Source of the DNA: Chloroflexota bacterium
GTDB lineage: Bacteria > Chloroflexota > Anaerolineae > Anaerolineales > E44-bin32
Assembly (NCBI GenBank): GCA_026390045.1
Contig: JAPLGR010000561.1
Coordinates: 1-5,509, forward strand
Length of the DNA: 5,509 bases
Reading direction: 5' to 3'
Shown in pieces: positions 1-5,509 of the stretch. A program made the translations under genes and the position numbers. Within the stretch, counting starts at the first letter, position 1; each line of letters opens with the position of its first letter. The notes under the pieces are model-generated. The model was given only the letters and a program-made list of their open reading frames with translations, ran no database searches and was not told the DNA's origin.

Positions 1-523
<523 letters not shown>

Positions 524-525
<2 letters not shown>

Positions 526-529
526 GGGA
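524..529 (+). promoter_or_regulatory. Shine-Dalgarno-like site overlapping the dehydrogenase stop
   Basis: AGGGGA lies five bases before the ATG at 535 and shares its first two bases with the TAG stop (523-525) of the dehydrogenase gene. It is an imperfect match to AGGAGG at good spacing. It supports 535 as the start of the downstream gene and suggests that ribosomes finishing the dehydrogenase can re-initiate there. Confidence 0.5.
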
Positions 530-534
530 CGGGG

Positions 535-3030
535 ATGCCGCCTTTTCTTTGGACGGCCATCGCTCTCCTGCTCTCGACCGCGATTGGCGCCGGGATCGCG
601 CGCGCTGTGGGACGGGCGTACCGTGCATCGTCGCGCCTGCCAACAGCCATTCGCCCAGGCTCACTTCGGGCAAGCGTCACATCAGATAACGCAAGAGCCA
701 TCCCCTCGCCCGACCTGGCCGGGTCAGTGCCTCAGGTCGTCGCCGAATCGAACTCGCGCGAAGTGAAGGTCCGCATCAAGGCAGAGACCGGCCAACCCGT
801 TCAGCTGACTGTGCAACGCGCGTGCTCCGACGGATCGACACAGAATCTGTTCCGCACAACGCTCTCCGGCTTTTCAGCGGCGAAAGAGCCATCAGCGGGC
901 GATCGCGAACGACGCGCGAAGGCGCCCCGATTCCTCGGCCGTCTTCGCGAGACAGTCGACGCATCGATTTCGGCCCTCGGACAGCTTCGGCTCTGGCGCA
1001 GCCTCAGCCTCGCCTCGCCGGACACCGGCCTTGCCGTTGCGGCGGCCGCGTTGTACGTCGTCACCCGACTATGGGCCATCGATTCCTTGCCGATCTTCTT
1101 CTATTCCGATGAGGTCAACTACGTCCTGTTCGGCGAGCAGATCTACGAGCGCGGGCTAGTTGGCGAGGACGGAAGCTGGCCGGCTGTCTACGTCTTGTGG
1201 GACACGAACCGGTGGGGCCCAGCGGTGGGCGTGTATCTCCATGGCCTTGCAGCGCTCGTCTTCGGGAAACATGTGTGGGTTGCCCGCTCAACCGAGGCGC
1301 TCATCAGCTTGGGCGGCGTCCTGGCAGTCGCATGGATCCTGAAGGACCATTTCCGGGGCCGATTCTGGTGGGCGAGTATCCTGTTCGCAGCCAGCATCCC
1401 AGCCTGGTTCCTGTACACCCGGACCGCGTTCAGCTCCACAACCGCCGCCAGTCTCTATGCGGTATTCCTGCTCGCCTACTTTCGCTACCGCTTCCACTCC
1501 CCCACCTCCCTGGGTCTGGCAGCCGTAGCTGGTGCGGCCGTCTTCTACTCGTACCATAACATGATGTTCGTGATGGGCGTCTTGGCGGTGTGCTTGCTCG
1601 TCAGCGATTTCCGCTACCACCTCCTGCACCGACGGATCTGGCTGCGCACGCTCCCCATCCTGGCGCTGCTGGCGATCCCCCTCGTCGAATTCCTCGTCCT
1701 GCATCCCGAGTCGATCGGCGCCAATCTGAGCTCGGTGGCCTCCTATTGGGCCGAGGATCTCTCGCTTGCAGCCAAGCTCCTGCGCTACGCACAGACCTAC
1801 CTGCAGGGCCTCAGCCCGATCTACTGGTTCGCTCCGCAGGCAGGGACGGGCACGCTTCCTGTCCAATTCATCCCCGGCGCGGGTCACCTTGGTTTCGCCT
1901 TGCTGCCTTTCGTCGGTCTTGGGCTCTATGTCGTCTTCCGCAATTTGCGGTCCCCTCGCCACCGTCTCGTTCTCCTGTCCGCCCTGGTCGTCCCCCTCGG
2001 GAGCGCACTAGATACTATCGAGATCTCCCGTGTCCTGTCTATGGTCGTCCCCGCCCTGGTCCTGGCGGTACTCGGGCTTGAGCAACTCGGCGCCTGGCTG
2101 AAGGCCATCCCGCAAGGTGTCCAGACCGCTGCCGTGGCTATCGTCCTTTCGGTCTTGGGCCTGGCCCGGCTGGCGGGCGCCATGGTGTACGGCCCCACCT
2201 GGCCCACGGACTACGGGCTCGAGGGCGCACAGTTCGGCGCCAAAGTCCTGTACGAAGACACGATCCCTGCTCTGCTTGCCGAGGACCCTGCGATCACCCT
2301 GATCATGAACACTACGTGGGCGAACAACGCTCACATCTATCCCCGCTTCTTCCTTTCGCAGTCGGACCAGGAACGAGTGCGCTTCGGCAACGTGCGCGAC
2401 TACCTGGACAAGATCCTGCCTCTGGAACCGGGGACCGTCTTCGCGATGCTGCCCGAAGAGTACGCCGACGCGGTGGCCAGCCCCATGCTGGGCAGAGTCG
2501 ACGTCATCAAGACCGTCTATCGTCCGGATGGAGAGCCGGGCTTCTACTTTGCGCATATCGCCTACGCGGCGGACGCGGAAAGGGTGGCCCAGGAGTACGA
2601 AGCGATCCGAGGCCAGTTGATCGAGAGTCAAGTGGACATCCTGGGGCAGCCGACGACGGTCCTGCACTCAAGGCTCGCCGACGGCAATATCGCCAACCTG
2701 TTCGATGGATCCACGGAAACCCTCGTCCGGGGTGACGAGGTCAACCCGTTCCAGGTGGAGATCCGCTTCTTGGAGCCTCGGCGACTCGACGGGATCCGCG
2801 TGACAACGGGCTCGTTCGGGGATTTCAGTGTGAGCGTGACTGTGACGCTTCCTGGTATCGGGGAGCCGTTGGTGGTCTCGGAGCGATACCGGGATCTTGG
2901 TCCCGATCCGACGGTCTCGTTGAGCCTCCCGTCCGCCGGAGCAGCGGTCTCGTCGCTGCGACTCGAGGTGACCGATAACGCCCAAGGTCCCACTGGGGCC
3001 ATCCATGTCCGCGAGATCGCGCTCTACTAG
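535..3030 (+). CDS. Polytopic GT-C-type glycosyltransferase with C-terminal discoidin-like domain (paralogue 1)
   Basis: Predicted integral membrane glycosyltransferase of the GT-C fold (ArnT/PMT, GT39/GT83-like), 831 residues. Such enzymes move a sugar from a polyprenyl-phosphate carrier at the outer membrane face; donor and acceptor here are unknown. Seen in order: hydrophobic segment 4-25; hydrophilic linker about 30-160, including a beta-like stretch at 76-113; core helix from about 166; loop with FFYSDE (Asp192-Glu193), matching the acidic pair of GT-C enzymes; then about ten more hydrophobic segments to about 555, with PAWFLYTRTAF (289-299) and ISRVLSMVVPA (around Arg499). A soluble segment follows with TWAN (594-597), RFFL (604-607) and PDGEPGFYF (664-672). 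A beta-rich domain from about 710 carries FDG (723-725) and VTTGS (756-760), resembling an F5/8 type C (galactose-binding) fold. The ATG at 535 is favoured by the upstream AGGGGA and by the hydrophobic segment that starts at once. The product is longer than typical ArnT-like enzymes because of both extensions. The GT-C call is fairly secure; the C-terminal fold is inferred from pattern only. Confidence 0.88.
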   Translation: MPPFLWTAIALLLSTAIGAGIARAVGRAYRASSRLPTAIRPGSLRASVTSDNARAIPSPDLAGSVPQVVAESNSREVKVRIKAETGQPVQLTVQRACSDGSTQNLFRTTLSGFSAAKEPSAGDRERRAKAPRFLGRLRETVDASISALGQLRLWRSLSLASPDTGLAVAAAALYVVTRLWAIDSLPIFFYSDEVNYVLFGEQIYERGLVGEDGSWPAVYVLWDTNRWGPAVGVYLHGLAALVFGKHVWVARSTEALISLGGVLAVAWILKDHFRGRFWWASILFAASIPAWFLYTRTAFSSTTAASLYAVFLLAYFRYRFHSPTSLGLAAVAGAAVFYSYHNMMFVMGVLAVCLLVSDFRYHLLHRRIWLRTLPILALLAIPLVEFLVLHPESIGANLSSVASYWAEDLSLAAKLLRYAQTYLQGLSPIYWFAPQAGTGTLPVQFIPGAGHLGFALLPFVGLGLYVVFRNLRSPRHRLVLLSALVVPLGSALDTIEISRVLSMVVPALVLAVLGLEQLGAWLKAIPQGVQTAAVAIVLSVLGLARLAGAMVYGPTWPTDYGLEGAQFGAKVLYEDTIPALLAEDPAITLIMNTTWANNAHIYPRFFLSQSDQERVRFGNVRDYLDKILPLEPGTVFAMLPEEYADAVASPMLGRVDVIKTVYRPDGEPGFYFAHIAYAADAERVAQEYEAIRGQLIESQVDILGQPTTVLHSRLADGNIANLFDGSTETLVRGDEVNPFQVEIRFLEPRRLDGIRVTTGSFGDFSVSVTVTLPGIGEPLVVSERYRDLGPDPTVSLSLPSAGAAVSSLRLEVTDNAQGPTGAIHVREIALY

Positions 3031-3035
3031 GCGAG

Positions 3036-3048
3036 CGGCGGTTCGCCG
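3036..3048 (+). repeat. Small hairpin just after the first transferase stop
   Basis: CGGCG, loop GTT, CGCCG, with one further G-T wobble pair outside. It begins five bases after the TAG stop at 3028-3030. It could slow 3' decay or weakly terminate, but there is no T-tract and the stem is short. Confidence 0.3.
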
Positions 3049-3060
3049 TCGGCCAAGCGA

Positions 3061-3182
3061 CGGGGGCACGCACCGGCGCGGTCACCTCGCGGCCCGGTCA
3101 GGAGACGGTGAGGCGAGCTCGCAGGAACCGCGCGAGGGATTCCTGGCACCATCTCGACCGTCGACGGTAGCTCGTGCCCCCG
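3061..3182 (+). repeat. 10-bp perfect inverted repeat enclosing smaller stems
   Basis: CGGGGGCACG at 3061-3070 is the exact reverse complement of CGTGCCCCCG at 3173-3182. Between the arms lie ACCG-gcg-CGGT (3072-3082), CAGGAA/TTCCTG with a 12-base loop (3122-3145) and the palindrome ACCGTCGACGGT (3157-3168). Together they could form a closed multi-branched RNA ahead of the second transferase. Alternatively the 12-bp palindrome alone could be a binding site for a dimeric regulator. Neither reading is proven. Confidence 0.4.
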
Positions 3183-3198
3183 CGGTGAACTACGGGCA

Positions 3199-3215
3199 GG
3201 CCCGCTCAGCGGGCT
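3199..3215 (+). promoter_or_regulatory. Hairpin next to the second transferase start codon
   Basis: GCCCGC (3200-3205), loop TCA, GCGGGC (3209-3214) form a perfect 6-bp stem, extended by a G-T wobble (3199/3215). A second complementary pair, CGGGCA (3193-3198) and TGCCCG (3223-3228), brackets it and covers the ATG at 3222. The structure sits where a ribosome binding site should be and could limit translation initiation. It has no T-run and so is unlikely to be a terminator. Confidence 0.4.
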
Positions 3216-3221
3216 ATCCTG

Positions 3222-5509
3222 ATGCCCGGACACCCAATGCGCTCTAGCGATCCGACACCCCATCGTCCCAATTGGCTCGTATCGGCACAAACCGCTCTTG
3301 CTGCGCTGGCGCTCGGAGCGACTGCGGCGGCCGCAGCCATCCTGGTTTGGGTTCTCCGCCGATCGCCCGAAGCCGGACGAGGAGATGCTGCGACCGCACC
3401 GGGCGAAGCGGGGTATGGACCGGGGCAGCCGGCCTCGCCCCAGCCCTCCCCACACAGCATCCGGCTGGTGCCTCCGCTGACGCGGAAGCCCTTGGCTGCT
3501 CCCACAGACGCCTCAGCGCTACGCGTCGGCGCCGCGGCAGACGAGTCCGCTCCATCATCATCCAAGGCGGCTCAATTCTGGAGAAAAGCCTTCGATGCTT
3601 CAGTGGCCGGCGCAGGCCGGGCACTCCGCTGGGCGGTCCAGCCCGAGAACGCTTTCTTCCTGCTCTCCCTCGGCATCTACCTGGCCGTCCGACTGATCCG
3701 CCTCACCGACTACCCGATTTACTTCTTCACAGACGAAGCCGTGCAGACCGTCCTGGCGGGCGATTTCGTGAACGCGGGCTTCCGCGACTTCCTCGGATAC
3801 CGGCTCCCCACGTTCTTCCAGAACGTCTACGAGTACAACCTGAGCACCTCGGTCTACGCCCAGGTGATCCCGTACATGCTCTTCGGCAAGTCCGTCTTTG
3901 TCACTCGGGCGACGGCCATGCTTCTGACGATCCCCGGCGCGCTGGCCATCGGTTTGAGCTTGCGCCAGGTCTTTCGCATCCGCTACCCCTGGGTCGGCAT
4001 CCTGTTGCTCTCGTCCACGCCTGCATGGTTCCTTCATTCGCGAACGGCCTTTGAAACCGCCCTGATGACCTCAGCCTACGCATGTTTCCTCTACTGCTAC
4101 CTCCTGTACAGAACCCGCAGTGCCAGGTATCTGTACCCGGCGCTGGTCTTTGCCGCCGCCGTGTTCTACACCTACGGACCGGGCGAGATCATCATCTTGG
4201 GCACCGGGATCCTGCTCCTCGTTTCCGACGCGCGCTACCACTGGGAACAGCGCAAGACCATTGCCTGGGGAATGCTCCTCGGGGTATTGCTCGCCCTGCC
4301 CTACGTTCGTTTCCGCCTAGACTTCCCAGACAAGCATGCCGAAGCGCTCAGGCTGATTGATAGCCTGTGGGTACAGGATGTGCCGCTCAGTCAGAAACTA
4401 GGCGCGTCCTTGAGATACTACCTCTCGGGCTTCAGCCTCGACTACTGGTTCCTGACCAACAATCACGATCTCGGCCGGCATGTCATGGGCCCATACGCGA
4501 ACCTGATGACATGGACGCTTCCGTTCGTCATAGGCGGGATCGTTCTCGCTGTCTTGCGGTTTCGCGATTCTCCATACCGCGCCGTGCTGGCGTGCGTCCT
4601 GGCGATTCCGCTGGGAGTTGCCGTGGCCGGTGGAGGGATCACCAGGCTGCTTTCCATGGTCGTGCCGGCCTCGATCCTCGGCGCATTGGCTCTCGATCAG
4701 CTGGCATCTCTGCTAGCGCGTCGATTCCATCCCACGGTGGTTGGCCTCGCCCTGTGGGTTCTTCTCGCCCTGCTTGGCGTCAACCTGCTGCGGGATGCGG
4801 TTGTGAACGGGCCTTTGTGGAACCGCAACTACGGCATGGACATCCCCTACGGAGCGCCTCAGGTCTTCGGGGAGGTCACGAGACTGATCCAGCGTGACCC
4901 GGCGGACCGGGTCCTCGTCTCACCCACCTGGGCGAACGGCGTGGACGTGCTCAGGAGATTCTTCCTTCCGGACGCCGCTCCCGTGGATGTGGGGAACGCC
5001 GACAACTTCACGGCCGAGAGACAGCCACTCGATGATCACCTCGTCTTCCTGCTCACGGCAAGGGAGTACGAAGCGGTTCGAGCCGATCCCAAGTTCACCG
5101 ACGTGCGCTTCGAGAAGATGATCCCCTACCCCGACGGCTCCCCGGGCTTCTACTTCGTCCGCATGCGCTACTCCGCTCAGGCCGACGCCATCTTCGAGCA
5201 GGAGCGCCTCGAGCGGCTCAAGCCAATCATCGAAACGCTCGTCGTGGACGGATCAACGCTGAGCATTGAGCACCCGCTGCTCGATTCGGGAACGATCCAG
5301 CACATGTTCGACGGCGACAAGTACACGCTGGCGCGGGGCTACGAAGCCAACCCCATGGTGCTCAAGATCAGCTTCGACACCCCCCGCCCCGTGCGCGGGA
5401 TGGACCTCACAACGGGCAGCATGGACTTTGCTCTCACCGTCCGGCTGTACGCAACGGCCGGCGGCCCACCCGTCGTTTACACCGAGACGTACACCGGCCT
5501 ATCGAGCGA
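3222..5509 (+). CDS. Polytopic GT-C-type glycosyltransferase with C-terminal discoidin-like domain (paralogue 2, 3' end outside window)
   Basis: Second predicted membrane glycosyltransferase, open to the window edge with 762 complete codons visible. By comparison with paralogue 1, roughly 50 residues are missing. The frame follows an in-frame TGA at 3186-3188. Possible starts are ATG 3222 (numbering used here) and ATG 3237, which has a weak GGA six bases upstream; neither has a strong Shine-Dalgarno site. Seen in order: hydrophobic segment about 19-44; Pro/Ala/Ser-rich linker to about 140; core helix FFLLSLGIYLAVRL; PIYFFTDEA with Asp171-Glu172; PAWFLHSRTAF (267-277); AAVFYTYG; LVSDARYH; TRLLSMVVPA (from 474); soluble segment with TWAN (569-572), RRFFL and PDGSPGFYF (637-645); then the beta-rich domain with FDG (696-698), LARGYEANP and LTTGS. 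These blocks match paralogue 1 in the same order, so the genes arose by duplication. The loop after Asp-Glu differs strongly (FQNVYEYNLSTS against the Trp-rich loop in paralogue 1), which suggests a different substrate. Function beyond GT-C transferase is unknown. Confidence 0.87.
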   Translation, partial: MPGHPMRSSDPTPHRPNWLVSAQTALAALALGATAAAAAILVWVLRRSPEAGRGDAATAPGEAGYGPGQPASPQPSPHSIRLVPPLTRKPLAAPTDASALRVGAAADESAPSSSKAAQFWRKAFDASVAGAGRALRWAVQPENAFFLLSLGIYLAVRLIRLTDYPIYFFTDEAVQTVLAGDFVNAGFRDFLGYRLPTFFQNVYEYNLSTSVYAQVIPYMLFGKSVFVTRATAMLLTIPGALAIGLSLRQVFRIRYPWVGILLLSSTPAWFLHSRTAFETALMTSAYACFLYCYLLYRTRSARYLYPALVFAAAVFYTYGPGEIIILGTGILLLVSDARYHWEQRKTIAWGMLLGVLLALPYVRFRLDFPDKHAEALRLIDSLWVQDVPLSQKLGASLRYYLSGFSLDYWFLTNNHDLGRHVMGPYANLMTWTLPFVIGGIVLAVLRFRDSPYRAVLACVLAIPLGVAVAGGGITRLLSMVVPASILGALALDQLASLLARRFHPTVVGLALWVLLALLGVNLLRDAVVNGPLWNRNYGMDIPYGAPQVFGEVTRLIQRDPADRVLVSPTWANGVDVLRRFFLPDAAPVDVGNADNFTAERQPLDDHLVFLLTAREYEAVRADPKFTDVRFEKMIPYPDGSPGFYFVRMRYSAQADAIFEQERLERLKPIIETLVVDGSTLSIEHPLLDSGTIQHMFDGDKYTLARGYEANPMVLKISFDTPRPVRGMDLTTGSMDFALTVRLYATAGGPPVVYTETYTGLSS

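Larger units (their letters stand above)
3031..3221 (+). other. Intergenic leader rich in inverted repeats
   Basis: These 191 bases separate the two transferase genes and hold no convincing gene. They contain several perfect inverted repeats: CGGCG/CGCCG right after the stop (3036-3048), a 10-bp pair at 3061-3070 and 3173-3182, the palindrome at 3113-3122, CAGGAA/TTCCTG at 3122-3145, a 12-bp palindrome at 3157-3168, and a hairpin at 3199-3215. No stem is followed by a T-run, so none looks like a standard intrinsic terminator. No clear -35/-10 pair was found. High G+C makes short stems common by chance, so a structured RNA is only a possibility. Confidence 0.5.

Noticed and set aside
1288..1962. 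Long minus-strand open frame (224 codons)
   Set aside because: It lies antisense to the GT-C core of paralogue 1. Its translation is Gly/Arg/Glu/Gln-rich with no recognisable motif, as expected for antisense frames of GC-rich genes.
2008..2667. Long minus-strand open frame (219 codons)
   Set aside because: Antisense to the end of the core and the soluble segment of paralogue 1, which has strong homology to paralogue 2 in the plus frame. The antisense product has no recognisable domain.
3144..3160. TGGCAC resembling a sigma-54 -24 element
   Set aside because: No GC-containing -12 element (TTGC-like) follows at the required spacing; the downstream bases are CGACCG.
3199..3215. Hairpin as intrinsic terminator for the first transferase
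   Set aside because: The stem is not followed by a T-run and lies next to a start codon, so a role in translation is more plausible than termination.
3005..3247. Small plus-strand frame (80 codons) bridging the gap between the transferases
   Set aside because: It overlaps the end of one gene and the start of the next, has low-complexity Arg-rich content and no Shine-Dalgarno site, and the gap is better explained as non-coding.
3272..4054. Plus-strand open frame of 260 codons overlapping the second transferase
   Set aside because: It is an out-of-frame shadow. The frame starting at 3222 gives a membrane protein colinear with paralogue 1, while this one gives Arg/Pro-rich sequence without hydrophobic segments.
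4367..4897. Plus-strand open frame of 176 codons
   Set aside because: Another out-of-frame shadow inside the second transferase; Arg/Gly/Ser-rich and without motifs.

Overview
This is a GC-rich bacterial window (roughly 60-65% G+C by eye) in which everything recognisable is on the plus strand. It holds the 3' end of an acyl-CoA dehydrogenase gene (1-525), one complete large membrane glycosyltransferase-like gene (535-3030), a 191-base gap rich in inverted repeats (3031-3221), and a second, paralogous large membrane glycosyltransferase-like gene that starts near 3222 and is still open at the window edge (5509). No RNA genes, mobile elements or CRISPR arrays were seen. Codon usage looks like that of a high-GC free-living bacterium. 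The source phylum cannot be fixed from the sequence; Chloroflexota, Actinomycetota or an uncultivated high-GC lineage would all fit.

The two large proteins share one composite plan. Each has a single N-terminal hydrophobic segment, then a 100-130 residue hydrophilic linker, then a polytopic GT-C-type core with an Asp-Glu pair in the first loop after core helix 1. After the core comes a soluble segment with shared TWAN...RFFL and PDGxPGFYF signatures. Last is a C-terminal beta-rich domain resembling the galactose-binding/discoidin (F5/8 type C) fold, with a shared FDG...L.RG.E.NP...TTGS signature. They are clear paralogues by eye, strongest in blocks such as PAWFL..RTAF, AAVFY.Y, LVSD.RYH and R.LSMVVPA. 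They differ sharply in the loop next to the Asp-Glu pair. I infer two sugar (or related group) transferases that use polyprenyl-phosphate donors at the outer face of the cytoplasmic membrane, probably with different donors or acceptors. Neither donor nor acceptor can be read from the sequence.

The first transferase starts nine bases after the dehydrogenase stop codon, and a Shine-Dalgarno-like AGGGGA overlaps that stop, so the two are probably co-transcribed and translationally coupled. The second transferase is set apart by a leader with a perfect 10-bp inverted repeat enclosing smaller hairpins, plus a further hairpin next to its start codon. No convincing promoter or intrinsic terminator was found. 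The most interesting points are the paired composite transferases, their unusual N-terminal topology, and the possibly structured leader.
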